Assembly: GCA_947471745.1 (NCBI GenBank)
Contig: CANJKZ010001044.1
Coordinates: 124,001-188,000, forward strand
Direction of reading: 5' to 3'
Length of the DNA stretch: 64,000 nt
Source: Closterium sp. Naga37s-1
Lineage: Eukaryota > Streptophyta > Zygnematophyceae > Desmidiales > Closteriaceae
Shown here: positions 43,573-55,640 of the stretch, piece by piece
Layout of the letters: the number at the start of each line of letters is the position of its first letter
Position numbering within the stretch: the stretch's first letter is position 1
Made by a program: the position numbers and the translations under genes
Notes under the pieces: generated by a model
What the model saw: the letters and a program-made list of their open reading frames with translations, nothing else
Database searches by the model: none
What the model was told of the DNA's origin: nothing

Positions 43573-45549
43573 ATGGCAGCAATGGCGGACATCGAGACGC
43601 AACAGCGGCAGGCGGGCGGCAGGTTGAACAACATGCAATCTAAGAACAAGGACAGCGGCAAGAACAAGGACAAAAGCTTCTTTTTCCCAACTTTCCTGCA
43701 AACTGCAAGCAAGTCCTTTTTCGCGATGAAGCCACCGCGTGACGAGAACAATGCTGGTCTTGTCGTGCACGATCTCACCGAGATGAAAGTGCAGCGTGGC
43801 ATGAAGACGATCATCGCGACCGAGTCGCGCGATGCCGCGATCCGCGAGTGTCGTCGCAAGGTCGAGAAGATCTCGCGCGAGTGCCGCATGGACAACGTCA
43901 AGTACCGGGACCCGCACTTCGACCTCGCGAATATGCCCAATTTCTGTCTCAATGGGCTGAGGCAGCGCCACGAGGGCGGCGCGGGGAAGCCGGCTGCAGC
44001 GAAACGCGTCGGCGATCTCTACGATGAGCCGCTTTTCATCGTCGATGGCATCCGCGCCGATGATATCAAGCAGGGCGGCGCGGGCGATTGCTGGTTCCTC
44101 GCGGCGGTCGCGACGATCGCGAACATGCCCAAGCTGCTCGAGTCGATCTGTGTCGCGCGCGACGAGCGAGTCGGGGTCTACGGGTTCATCTTCTTCCGCG
44201 ACGGCGAGTGGATCTCCGAGGTCATCGACGACCAGCTCTTCGTGACGCACCCAGACTACGCCGACGCCGACGCTGGCATGAAGCGCGTGTTCCCGACCGA
44301 GAAGGACTACGTTCAAGCTGTCCAGCGCGGCTCGAACGCACTCCACTTCGCAAAATGCGTCGATTCGAACGAGACCTGGCTCCCCCTGCTCGAGAAGGCG
44401 TACGCCAAGGCGCATGGCGATTACTCCTCCATCGAGGGCGGGTTCACGGGCGAAGGGGTCGAGGATTTGACCGGTGGCGTCACGTCCGAGATCATCACGC
44501 GCGATATCCTGGATAAAGACCGGTTCTGGACGGACGAACTAACGAAAGTGAACAAGGAACTGCTTTTCGCGTGCGCGATCTCTGGCGTAAACGCGGTCTC
44601 CGTGAACGGGATCTTCACAAACCACGCCTACTCTGTGCTCCAGGCCGTCGAGATCAAGGGGACGCGTCTCGTGCACGTGCGCAACCCGTGGGGCGAGTCC
44701 GAGTGGACGGGCCTATGGGCCGACGGCTCGCCCGAGTGGACGGCCGAGTGGATGACCGCGCTGAACCATCGGTTCGGGGACGATGGCGCGTTCTGGATGA
44801 GCTATGACGATTTCCTCGCCACGTTCACGGAGCTCGATCGCACGCGGATCTTCACGCCCGAGTGGACCATGGCGCAGGCCTGGACCCACGTCGAAGCGCT
44901 CTGGCCGGCCAAGTTTGCGGAGCAGGAATTCCAGCTCACACTGAGCAAGCGCTCGCCGGTCGTGATCGTGCTGCAGCAAGTGGATGCGCGGTATTTCACG
45001 GGGCTTGAAGGGAAATACGACTTTCGGCTGCATTTCCGCGTGCGTCGCGAGGGCGAGAGCGATTACTATGCGCGCTCGAAGCAGACACTGACGATGAACC
45101 GGTCGGTGAGTAAGGAGTTGTTCCTGGAGGCCGGCACGTGGCGCGTGAGTGTCAAGGTCTCCCGCGTGCCGACTGATCGGGCGACGCGGCAGGACTATGT
45201 GAAGGCATTCGTGAACGCGCAGTCGGCGAAATTCCTCACGGTCGCGGGAAATTTCGTTCACGCGCTTTCCAAGGCCGTGGATTCGACGCAGTGGGACGAG
45301 ACTGAAGAGGAGGAGGTGGAGGAGGCTGTGGTGGGGGAGGAGGAGCCCGAGACGAAGCAGCAGGTGGGTGAAGAGGAGGGAGCAGAGGAGGAGGAGGAAG
45401 AAGAGGAGGACGACGACGCGGTGGATGCGGTGACAGCGGTTGGTGTGCGTGTGTACGCCGCGGACCCGGAGCTCAAGGTCGAGTGTGCGCCCATGGAGGA
45501 GGACGTGGTGCTGGGCTTGGACCCGGATGACACGTCCGTCATGGCGTAA
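43573..45549 (+). CDS. Calpain-family cysteine protease (C2), intronless
   Basis: 658 codons from ATG 43573 (cacc-ATG-G, the best context). The frame is open upstream to ATG 43336, but that part is UTR-like with a poly-Pro run. The papain-fold catalytic triad is complete: Cys173 in QGGAGDCWFLAAVA, His351 in IFTNHAYSVL, Asn371 in VRNPWGESEW (numbering from 43573). Calpains are intracellular proteases, usually Ca2+-dependent, that cut substrates at limited sites. After the CysPc domain (about 120-430) comes a calpain C2-like beta-sandwich region (about 440-560). The C-terminal tail is strongly acidic (EEEEEEEEDDD near 45390-45415). No penta-EF-hand and no transmembrane segment is seen, unlike DEK1, the calpain of land plants. 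No signal peptide, so probably cytosolic. Confidence 0.93.
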   Translation: MAAMADIETQQRQAGGRLNNMQSKNKDSGKNKDKSFFFPTFLQTASKSFFAMKPPRDENNAGLVVHDLTEMKVQRGMKTIIATESRDAAIRECRRKVEKISRECRMDNVKYRDPHFDLANMPNFCLNGLRQRHEGGAGKPAAAKRVGDLYDEPLFIVDGIRADDIKQGGAGDCWFLAAVATIANMPKLLESICVARDERVGVYGFIFFRDGEWISEVIDDQLFVTHPDYADADAGMKRVFPTEKDYVQAVQRGSNALHFAKCVDSNETWLPLLEKAYAKAHGDYSSIEGGFTGEGVEDLTGGVTSEIITRDILDKDRFWTDELTKVNKELLFACAISGVNAVSVNGIFTNHAYSVLQAVEIKGTRLVHVRNPWGESEWTGLWADGSPEWTAEWMTALNHRFGDDGAFWMSYDDFLATFTELDRTRIFTPEWTMAQAWTHVEALWPAKFAEQEFQLTLSKRSPVVIVLQQVDARYFTGLEGKYDFRLHFRVRREGESDYYARSKQTLTMNRSVSKELFLEAGTWRVSVKVSRVPTDRATRQDYVKAFVNAQSAKFLTVAGNFVHALSKAVDSTQWDETEEEEVEEAVVGEEEPETKQQVGEEEGAEEEEEEEEDDDAVDAVTAVGVRVYAADPELKVECAPMEEDVVLGLDPDDTSVMA

Positions 45550-46560
45550 CTCGCGAATGCCTCCGCGGGTCAGGCCTCCGCTGCAGGGCGGGGCTGGGGT
45601 GGGGCTGCAGGGCGTACCTGGTGTGGCTGGTGTGAATGCGGGTGTTGGGGAGGTGTTGGGGGGATTGGGTGGGGGTGGGGGTGTGGGGGGGATGGGCGCA
45701 GGGGGTGTGGGAATGGGGGGTAATGTCGTGGGGGCGTGGGGTTTGGGGCAACTGCAGGGATGAGCATGGGGGTTACAGGGATGGGGGAAACTCTGGTGGG
45801 GGAAGCACGTATGGGGGGAGTAAGAATGGGTGTAACAGGAACTGGGGGAACACGGATGGGGGAAACAGGAACGCGGGGAATACGGATGGGGGAAACAGGA
45901 ACGCGGGGAATACGGATGGGGGAAACAGGAACGTAGGCAATGCGAGTCAACCAGCGGTCAATGCGGGTCCAGCACTGGTCAACGTGGGTCAAGCAGCAGT
46001 CAACGTGAGTCAACCAGTGGTCAATGCAGATCCAAGTAGGGGAGCATCAGCGAATCAGGTGGAGACAGCTGTCAGCCAGCCAGGGCTGGGTGCAGGTCGT
46101 GTGAGAGGAGTTGATGTGCTACAGACAAGAAATGCTGGTCAAGCAGCAGTGAATGCAAGAGGAGGGGCAGTGGGTGTGGGTCAAGGCAGAGCGGATGTGG
46201 GAGCAGGGGGGGAGGGGTTCGGAGGGAAGCAGCGATCGTGGGGCTGCCATTGGTGGAGCGGTGCTGTGGCGAGGGGAAAGGGAGAGGACAGCAGGCAGGG
46301 AGAGGAGCAGCAAGGGGAGCAAGGTGGGGAACAGGGAGGGGAACAGGGAGGGGAGGCGAGAGGGGAGCAGGGAGGGGAGGCGAGAGAGGGCCAGGGAGGG
46401 CGGCAGGTAGGGGATGAGTGTGCCGGGGGGCAGGGGCAGCGGAGGGGGGGTGTTCACGCTGTCGCACCGCTGTGTGGCGGACGGGCCGGCAGGGCGGTAA
46501 GGAGGTGGCAGGAAGGGTGAGGGCAGAGGAGGGTGGTGAGTGAAGGGTGAATGGTACAAT
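45550..46560 (+). repeat. G-rich low-complexity region after the calpain gene
   Basis: Contains T/G-rich runs (45590-45760), a 30-bp repeat (gggggaaacaggaacgcgg type, about 45848-45937, three to four units), gtcaa-based 18-24-bp repeats (45945-46050), and gggaacagggaggg repeats (46320-46400). A 294-codon frame (45636-46520) spans these repeats, with Asn/Gly- then Glu/Gly-rich sequence. It has no domain and is probably not a gene. Part of this may be the 3' UTR of the calpain gene. Confidence 0.6.
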
Positions 46561-46689
46561 TCAGGCTAGCTAATAGTATCAAATGTGTTTTGACTATGCA
46601 TTTATATATGAAATTCTATGCTCGGTTTCAATGTTGTAAAATGTGTGTGAAGAAATATATTGAGTGAGGGAGCGTAGACGGAGGCAGGG

Positions 46690-49600
46690 CGAGGGCATTC
46701 GGGCATGGGCTGGTGAGGGCTTGTGTGGGGAGGAATGGGGAGGGCATAGGGGCAGAGATGAGTGAAAATGGGGGAATGAAGGCAAGAGGAGGGCATGCAG
46801 GCATGGCCTGGTCAGGGCGCGTGTGGGGAGTAATGGGGAGGGCATAGGGGCAGGGATGGGTGAAAATGGGGGAATGAAGGCAAGGGGAGGGCATGCAGGC
46901 ATGGGCTGGTCAGGGCGCGTGTGGGGAGGAATTGGGAGGGCATAGGGGCAGGGATGGGTGAAAATGGGGGAATGAAGGCAAGGGGAGGGCATGCAGGCAT
47001 GGGCTGGTCAGGGCGCGTGTGGGGAAGAATGGGGAGGGCATAGGGGCAGGGATGGGTGAAAATGGGGGAATGAAGGCAAGGGGAGGGCATGCAGGCATGG
47101 GCTGGTCAGGGCGCGTGTGGGGAGGAATGGGGAGGGCATAGGGGCAGGGATGGGTGAAAATGGGGGAATGAAGGCAAGAGGAGGGCATGCAGGCATGGCC
47201 TGGTCAGGGCGCGTGTAGGGAAGAATGGGGAGGGCATAGGGGCAGGGATGGGTGAAAATGGGGGAATGAAGGCAAGGGGAGGGCATGCAGGCATGGGCTG
47301 GTCAGGGCGCGTGTGGGGTGGAATGGGGAGGGCATAGGGGCAGGGATGGGTGAAAATGGGGGAATGAAGGCAAGAGGAGGGTATGCAGGCATGGGCTGGT
47401 CAGGGCGCGTGTGGGGAGGAATGGGGTGGGCATTGGGGCAGGGATGGGTGAAAATGGGGGAATGAAGGCAAGGGGAGGGCATGCAGGCATGGGCTGGTCA
47501 GGGCGCGTGTGGGGAGGAATGGGGAGGGCATAGGGGCAGGGATGGGTGAAAATGGGGGAATGAAGGCAAGGGGAGGGCATGCAGGCATGGGCTGGTCAGG
47601 GCGCGTGTGGGGAGGAATGGGGAGGGCATAGGGGCAGGGATGGGTGAAAATGGGGGAATGAAGGCAAGGGGAGGGCATGCAGGCATGGGCTGGTCAGGGC
47701 GCGTGTGGGGAGGAATGGGGAGGGCATAGGGGCAGGGATGGGTGAAAATGGGGGAATGAAGGCAAGGGGAGGGCATGCAGGCATGGGCTGGTCAGGGTGC
47801 GTGTGGGGAGGAATGGGGAGGGCATGGGGGCAGGGATGAGTGAAAATGGGGGAATGAAGGCAAGGGGAGGGCATGCAGGCATGGGCTGGTCAGGGCGCGT
47901 GTGGGGAGGAATGGGGAGGGCATGGGGGCAGGGATGAGTGAAAATGGGGGAATGAAGGCAAGGGGAGGGCATGCAGGCATGGGCTGGTCAGGGCGCGTGT
48001 GGGGAGGAATGGGGAGGGCATAGGGGCAGGGATGGGTGAAAATGGGGGAATGAAGGCAAGGGGAGGGCATGCAGGCATGGGCTGGTCAGGGCGCGTGTGG
48101 GGAGGAATGGGGAGGGCATAGGGGCAGGGATGGGTGAAAATGGGGGAATGAAGGCAAGGGGAGGGCATGCAGGCATGGGCTGGTCAGGGTGCGTGTGGGG
48201 AGGAATGGGGAGGGCATGGGGGCAGGGATGAGTGAAAATGGGGGAATGAAGGCAAGGGGAGGGCATGCAGGCATGGGCTGGTCAGGGCGCGTGTGGGGAG
48301 GAATGGGGAGGGCATAGGGGCAGGGATGGGTGAAAATGGGGGAATGAAGGCAAGAGGAGGGCATGCAGGCATGGCCTGGTCAGGGCGCGTGTAGGGAAGA
48401 ATGGGGAGGGCATAGGGGCAGGGATGGGTGAAAATGGGGGAATGAAGGCAAGGGGAGGGCATGCAGGCATGGGCTGGTCAGGGCGCGTGTGGGGTGGAAT
48501 GGGGAGGGCATAGGGGCAGGGATGGGTGAAAATGGGGGAATGAAGGCAAGAGGAGGGCATGCAGGCATGGCCTGGTCAGGGTGCGTGTGGGGAGGAATGG
48601 GGAGGGCATAGGGGCAGGGATGGGTGAAAATGGGGGAATGAAGGCAAGGGGAGGGCATGCAGGCATGGGCTGGTCAGGGCGCGTGTGGGGAGGAATGGGG
48701 AGGGCATAGGGGCAGGGATGGGTGAAAATGGGGGAATGAAGGCAAGGGGAGGGCATGCAGGCATGGCCTGGTCAGGGTGCGTGTGGGGAGGAATGGGGAG
48801 GGCATAGGGGCAGGGATGGGTGAAAATGGGGGAATGAAGGCAAGGGGAGGGCATGCAGGCATGGGCTGGTCAGGGCGCGTGTGGGGAGGAATGGGGAGGG
48901 CATAGGGGCAGGGATGGGTGAAAATGGGGGAATGAAGGCAAGGGGAGGGCATGCAGGCATGGCCTGGTCAGGGTGCGTGTGGGGAGGAATGGTGAGGGCA
49001 TAGGGGCAGGGATGAGTGAAAATGGGGGAATGAAGGCAAGGGGAGGGCATGCAGGCATGGGCTGGCCAGGGCGCGTGTGGGGACGAATGGGGTGGGCCTA
49101 GGGGCAGGGATGAGTGAAAATGGGGGAATGAAGGCAAGAGGAGGGCATGCAGGCATGGGCTGGTCAGGGCGCGTGTGGGGAGGAATGGGGAGGGCATAGG
49201 GGCAGGGATGGGTGAAAATGGGGGAATGAAGGCAAGAGGAGGGTATGCAGGCATGGGCTGGTCAGGGCGCGTGTGGGGAGGAATGGGGAGGGCATTGGGG
49301 CAGGGATGGGTGAAAATGGGGGAATGAAGGCAAGGGGAGGGCATGCAGGCATGGGCTGGTCAGGGCGCGTGTGGGGAGGAATGGGGAGGGCATTGGGGCA
49401 GGGATGGGTGAAAATGGGGGAATGAAGGCAAGGGGAGGGCATGCAGGCATGGGCTGGTCAGGGCGCGTGTGGGGAGGAATGGGGAGGGCATAGGGGCAGG
49501 GATGGGTGAAAATGGGGGAATGAAGGCAAGGGGAGGGCATGCAGGCATGGGCTGGTCAGGGCGCGTGTGGGGAGGAATGGGGAGGGCATAGGGGCAGGGA

Positions 49601-52600
49601 TGGGTGAAAATGGGGGAATGAAGGCAAGAGGAGGGTATGCAGGCATGGGCTGGTCAGGGCGCGTGTGGGGAGGAATGGGGAGGGCATTGGGGCAGGGATG
49701 GGTGAAAATGGGGGAATGAAGGCAAGGGGAGGGCATGCAGGCATGGGCTGGTCAGGGCGCGTGTGGGGAGGAATGGGGAGGGCATAGGGGCAGGGATGGG
49801 TGAAAATGGGGGAATGAAGGCAAGGGGAGGGCATGCAGGCATGGGCTGGTCAGGGCGCGTGTGGGGAGGAATGGGGAGGGCATAGGGGCAGGGATGGGTG
49901 AAAATGGGGGAATGAAGGCAAGGGGAGGGCATGCAGGCATGGGCTGGTCAGGGCGCGTGTGGGGAGGAATGGGGAGGGCATAGGGGCAGGGATGGGTGAA
50001 AATGGGGGAATGAAGGCAAGGGGAGGGCATGCAGGCATGGGCTGGTCAGGGCGCGTGTGGGGAAGAATGGCGAGGGCATAGGGGCAGGGATGGGTGAAAA
50101 TGGGGGAATGAAGGCAAGGGGAGGGCATGCAGGCATGGCCTGGTCAGGGTGCGTGTGGGGAGGAATGGTGAGGGCATAGGGGCAGGGATGAGTGAAAATG
50201 GGGGAATGAAGGCAAGGGGAGGGCATGCAGGCATGGGCTGGTCAGGGCGCGTGTGGGGAGGAATGGGGTGGGCATAGGGGCAGGGATGGGTGAAAATGGG
50301 GGAATGAAGGCAAGGGGAGGGCATGCAGGCATGGGCTGGTCAGGGCGCGTGTGGGGAGGAATGGGGAGGGCATAGGGGCAGGGATGGGTGAAAATGGGGG
50401 AATGAAGGCAAGGGGAGGGCATAGGGGCAGGGATGGGTGAAAATGGGGGAATGAAGGCAAGGGGAGGGTACGCAGGCATGGGCTGGTCAGGGCGCGTGTG
50501 GGGAGGAATGGGGTGGGCATAGGGGCAGGGATGGGTGAAAATGGGGGAATGAAGGCAAGGGGAGGGCATGCAGGCATGGGCTGGTCAGGGCGCGTGTGGG
50601 GAGGAATGGGGTGGGCATAGGGGCAGGGATGGGTGAAAATGGGGGAATGAAGGCAAGGGGAGGGCATGCAGGCATGGGCTGGTCAGGGCGCGTGTGGGGA
50701 GGAATGGGGAGGGCATAGGGGCAGGGATGGGTGAAAATGGGGGAATGAAGGCAAGGGGAGGGCATAGGGGCAGGGATGGGTGAAAATGGGGGAATGAAGG
50801 CAAGGGGAGGGTACGCAGGCATGGGCTGGTCAGGGCGCGTGTGGGGAGGAATGGGGTGGGCATAGGGGCAGGGATGGGTGAAAATGGGGGAATGAAGGCA
50901 AGGGGAGGGCATGCAGGCATGGGCTGGTCAGGGCGCGTGTGGGGAGGAATGGGGAGGGCATAGGGGCAGGGATGGGTGAAAATGGGGGAATGAAGGCAAG
51001 GGGAGGGCATGCAGGCATGGGCTGGTCAGGGCGCGTGTGGGGAGGAATGGGGAGGGCATAGGGGCAGGTATGGGTGAAAATGGGGGAATGAAGGCAAGGG
51101 GAGGGCATAGGGGCAGGGATGGGTGAAAATGGGGGAATGAAGGCAAGGGGAGGGCATGCAGGCATGGGCTGGTCAGGGCGCGTGTGGGGAGGAATGGGGA
51201 GGGCATAGGGGCAGGGATGGGTGAAAATGGGGGAATGAAGGCAAGGGGAGGGCATGCAGGCATGGGCTGGTCAGGGCGCGTGTAGGGAAGAATGGGGAGG
51301 GCATCGGGGCAGGGATGGGTGAAAATGGGGGAATGAAGGCAAGGGGAGGGCATGCAGGCATGGGCTGGTCAGGGCGCGTGTGGGGAGGAATGGGGAGGGC
51401 ATAGGGGCAGGGATGGGTGAAAATGGGGGAATGAAGGCAAGGGGAGGGCATGCAGGCATGGGCTGGTCAGGGCGCGTGTGGGGAAGAATGGCGAGGGCAT
51501 AGGGGCAGGGATGGGTGAAAATGGGGGAATGAAGGCAAGGGGAGGGCATGCAGGCATGGGCTGGTCAGGGCGCGTGTGGGGAGGAATGGGGAGGGCATAG
51601 GGGCAGGGATGGGTGAAAATGGGGGAATGAAGGCAAGGGGAGGGCATGCAGGCATGGGCTGGTCAGGGCGCGTGTGGGGAGGAATGGGGAGGGCATAGGG
51701 GCAGAGATGAGTGAAAATGGGGGAATGAAGGCAAGGGGAGGGCATGCAGGCATGGGCTGGTCAGGGCGCGTGTGGGGAGGAATGGGGAGAGCATAGGGGC
51801 AGAGATGGGTGAAAATGGGGGAATGAAGGCAAGAGGAGGGTATGCAGGCATGGGCTGGTCAGGGCGCGTGTGGGGAGGAATGGGGTGGGCATAGGGGCAG
51901 GGATGGGTGAAAATGGGGGAATGAAGGCAAGGGGAGGGCATGCAGGCATGGGCTGGCCAGGGCGCGTGTGGGGAGGAATGGGGAGGGCATAGGGGCAGGG
52001 ATGGGTGAAAATGGGGGAATGAAGGCAAGAGGAGGGTATGCAGGCATGGGCTGGTCAGGGCGCGTGTGGGGAGGAATGGGGAGGGCATAGGGGCAGGGAT
52101 GGGTGAAAATGGGGGAATGAAGGCAAGGGGAGGGCATGCAGGCATGGGCTGGTCAGGGCGCGTGTGGGGAGGAATGGGGAGGGCATAGGGGCAGGGATGG
52201 GTGAAAATGGGGGAATGAAGGCAAGGGGAGGGCATGCAGGCATGGGCTGGTCAGGGCGCGTGTGGGGAGGAATGGGGAGGGCATAGGGGCAGGGATGGGT
52301 GAAAATGGGGGAATGAAGGCAAGGGGAGGGCATGCAGGCATGGGCTGGTCAGGGCGCGTGTGGGGAGGAATGGGGAGGGCATAGGGGCAGGGATGGGTGA
52401 AAATGGGGGAATGAAGGCAAGGGGAGGGCATGCAGGCATGGGCTGGTCAGGGCGCGTGTGGGGAGGAATGGGGAGGGCATAGGGGCAGGGATGGGTGAAA
52501 ATGGGGGAATGAAGGCAAGAGGAGGGTATGCAGGCATGGGCTGGTCAGGGCGCGTGTGGGGAGGAATGGGGAGGGCATTGGGGCAGGGATGGGTGAAAAT

Positions 52601-55012
52601 GGGGGAATGAAGGCAAGGGGAGGGCATGCAGGCATGGGCTGGTCAGGGCGCGTGTGGGGAGGAATGGGGAGGGCATAGGGGCAGGGATGGGTGAAAATGG
52701 GGGAATGAAGGCAAGGGGAGGGCATGCAGGCATGGGCTGGTCAGGGCGCGTGTAGGGAAGAATGGGGAGGGCATCGGGGCAGGGATGGGTGAAAATGGGG
52801 GAATGAAGGCAAGAGGAGGGTATGCAGGCATGGGCTGGTCAGGGCGCGTGTGGGGAGGAATGGGGTGGGCATAGGGGCAGGGATGGGTGAAAATGGGGGA
52901 ATGAAGGCAAGGGGAGGGCATGCAGGCATGGGCTGGCCAGGGCGCGTGTGGGGAGGAATGGGGAGGGCATAGGGGCAGGGATGGGTGAAAATGGGGGAAT
53001 GAAGGCAAGGGGAGGGCATGCAGGCATGGGCTGGTCAGGGCGCGTGTGGGGTGGAATGGGGAGGGCATAGGGGCAGGGATGGGTGAAAATGGGGGAATGA
53101 AGGCAAGGGGAGGGCATGCAGGCATGGGCTGGTCAGGGCGCGTGTGGGGAGGAATGGGGTGGGCATTGGGGCAGGGATGGGTGAAAATGGGGGAATGAAG
53201 GCAAGGGGAGGGCATGCAGGCATGGGCTGGTCAGGGCGCGTGTGGGGAGGAATGGGGAGGGCATAGGGGCAGGGATGGGTGAAAATGGGGGAATGAAGGC
53301 AAGGGGAGGGCATGCAGGCATGGGCTGGTCAGGGCGCGTGTGGGGAGGAATGGGGAGGGCATAGGGGCAGGGATGGGTGAAAATGGGGGAATGAAGGCAA
53401 GGGGAGGGCATGCAGGCATGGGCTGGTCAGGGCGCGTGTGGGGAGGAATGGGGAGGGCATAGGGGCAGGGATGGGTGAAAATGGGGGAATGAAGGCAAGG
53501 GGAGGGCATGCAGGCATGGGCTGGTCAGGGCGCGTGTGGGGAGGAATGGGGTGGGCATAGGGGCAGGGATGGGTGAAAATGGGGGAATGAAGGCAAGGGG
53601 AGGGCATGCAGGCATGGGCTGGTCAGGGCGCGTGTGGGGAGGAATGGGGAGGGCATAGGGGCAGGGATGGGTGAAAATGGGGGAATGAAGGCAAGGGGAG
53701 GGCATGCAGGCATGGGCTGGTCAGGGCGCGTGAGGGGAGGAATGGGGAGGGCATGGGGGCAGGGATGAGTGAAAATGGGGGAATGAAGGCAAGGGGAGGG
53801 CATGCAGGCATGGGCTGGTCAGGGCGCGTGTGGGGAGGAATGGGGAGGGCATAGGGGCAGGGATGGGTGAAAATGGGGGAATGAAGGCAAGGGGAGGGCA
53901 TGCAGGCATGGGCTGGTCAGGGCGCGTGTGGGGAGGAATGGGGAGGGCATGGGGGCAGGGATGAGTGAAAATGGGGGAATGAAGGCAAGGGGAGGGCATG
54001 CAGGCATGGGCTGGTCAGGGCGCGTGTGGGGAGGAATGGGGAGGGCATAGGGGCAGGGATGGGTGAAAATGGGGGAATGAAGGCAAGGGGAGGGCATGCA
54101 GGCATGGGCTGGTCAGGGCGCGTGTGGGGAGGAATGGGGAGGGCATGGGGGCAGGGATGAGTGAAAATGGGGGAATGAAGGCAAGGGGAGGGCATGCAGG
54201 CATGGGCTGGTCAGGGCGCGTGTGGGGAGGAATGGGGAGGGCATAGGGGCAGGGATGGGTGAAAATGGGGGAATGAAGGCAAGGGGAGGGCATGCAGGCA
54301 TGGGCTGGTCAGGGCGCGTGTGGGGAGGAATGGGGAGGGCATAGGGGCAGGGATGGGTGAAAATGGGGGAATGAAGGCAAGGGGAGGGCATGCAGGCATG
54401 GGCTGGTCAGGGCGCGTGTGGGGAGGAATGGGGAGGGCATAGGGGCAGGGATGGGTGAAAATGGGGGAATGAAGGCAAGGGGAGGGCATGCAGGCATGGG
54501 CTGGTCAGGGCGCGTGTGGGGAGGAATGGGGAGGGCAGGGGTGAGTGAAAATGGGGGAATGAAGGCAAGGGGAGGGCATGCAGGCATGGGCTGGTCAGGG
54601 CGCGTGTGGGGAGGAATGGGGAGGGCATAGGGGCAGGGATGGGTGAAAATGGGGGAATGAAGGCAAGGGGAGGGCATGCAGGCATGGGCTGGTCAGGGCG
54701 CGTGTGGGGAGGAATGGGGAGGGCATAGGGGCAGGGATGGGTGAAAATGGGGGAATGAAGGCAAGGGGAGGGCATGCAGGCATGGGCTGGTCAGGGTGCG
54801 TGTGGGGAGGAATGGTGAGGGCATAGGGGCAGGGATGAGTGAAAATGGGGGAATGAAGGCAAGGGGAGGGCATGCAGGCATGGGCTGGCCAGGGCGCGTG
54901 TGGGGACGAATGGGGTGGGCCTAGGGGCAGGGATGAGTGAAAATGGGGGAATGAAGGCAAGGGGAGGGCATGCAGGCATGGGCTGGTCAGGGCGCGTGTG
55001 GAATGGGCGCGC
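46690..55012. repeat. 98-bp satellite, about 83 copies
   Basis: A tandem array of a 98-bp unit (gcatgggctggtcagggcgc... to ...ggcaaggggagggcatgcag). From the anchor gcatgg at 46703 to 54976 I count about 83 units. Exceptions are three extra half-units of 49 bp near 50410, 50755 and 51100 and one 90-bp unit at 54494. The plus strand is G-rich and C-poor. Each unit holds GGGG-N6-GGGG-N-GGG-N4-GGGG, a match to the G-quadruplex consensus. Units vary by a few percent in shared variants. 98 is not a multiple of three, so the 92-residue minus-strand frames are artefacts of repetition. Confidence 0.97.
50242..51265. repeat. 343-bp higher-order repeat in the satellite
   Basis: Three blocks of 343 bp (3.5 units), each carrying one duplicated 49-bp half-unit (ggcataggggcagg to ggcaaggggagg), at about 50415, 50758 and 51101. 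Two blocks also share the rare variant ggtacgcagg (50468 and 50811). Duplication of multi-unit segments is the simplest explanation. Confidence 0.85.
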
Positions 55013-55033
55013 GTGCAGGCATAGGGGGACTAA

Positions 55034-55228
55034 GGGTACATTCCGCACTGGACATGTCCCAATCGAAAGTGTCTGAATCGATTCTACCGCACTGCATCGT
55101 ATTACACCGAATTACACCCTAGTTTCAAACATTGTCGAAATTTTCGCGTCTCTGGTTTAGTTCGGTTCGGAGCGGTACACTCGATTGGGACACATCGATT
55201 GGGACAGTGTCCACAGCGGAATGTACCC
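55034..55228. mobile_element. Tourist/PIF-Harbinger-like MITE
   Basis: 195 bp flanked by TAA on both sides (55031-55033 and 55229-55231). The termini are inverted repeats: gggtacattccgc at the left equals the reverse complement of gcggaatgtaccc at the right. Similarity continues inward through tggaca and tgtcccaatcga with a one-base gap. No coding capacity. A 3-bp TAA/TTA duplication and GGG-starting TIRs are typical of Harbinger-derived MITEs. Confidence 0.85.
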
Positions 55229-55231
55229 TAA

Positions 55232-55640
55232 ACTGCACTCACATGAAGGGTAGTCAAATCCACCCCGCACCGCTCCATGTCGTCTTGCAAAGCATCCAGC
55301 CTCCCACCCAATGTAATATTGTACAGTGCAAATTGGTCCGGCCCGCCACGGCGGTAGGTGCTCCCCTCCATGTGGAAGACCACGTACGTGTGCAAAAACG
55401 CCCGTTTTTGGGTGGTGTCCGCCTAGCGAGGGCAGTGAAATATGTGCATATAGAAGGAGAAATGGCTTTCAGTTCAAGTTTAGGTGTAGCCTCTGGCTAG
55501 CGTTGAAGATAGTAGATGCTTGGAGAGATTTATGGTTTTTCAAAACGTGTTTCACTCAAAACAGAGAAGTACACAAAATGATTCAACACAACACAATTTA
55601 AGCATTTCGAAATGGGGTGTGCGCCTCGCGTAAGGCGTCA
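55232..55640. other. Spacer, no gene recognised
   Basis: Mixed-composition DNA between the MITE and the presumed LTR of element H. A plus-strand 122-codon frame (55132-55500) overlaps the MITE and has no recognisable domain. Confidence 0.45.

Noticed and set aside
45636..46520. 294-residue Asn/Gly- then Glu/Gly-rich frame as a gene
   Set aside because: It is made of several short tandem repeats with no domain, and the frame is explained by repeat composition. Kept only as a low-complexity region.
46594..55048. Dozens of overlapping minus-strand 62-190-residue Pro/His/Leu-rich frames
   Set aside because: They are frame-cycling products of the 98-bp satellite (98 is not divisible by three). 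Every three units give the same peptide and a stop. There is no domain and no start context.
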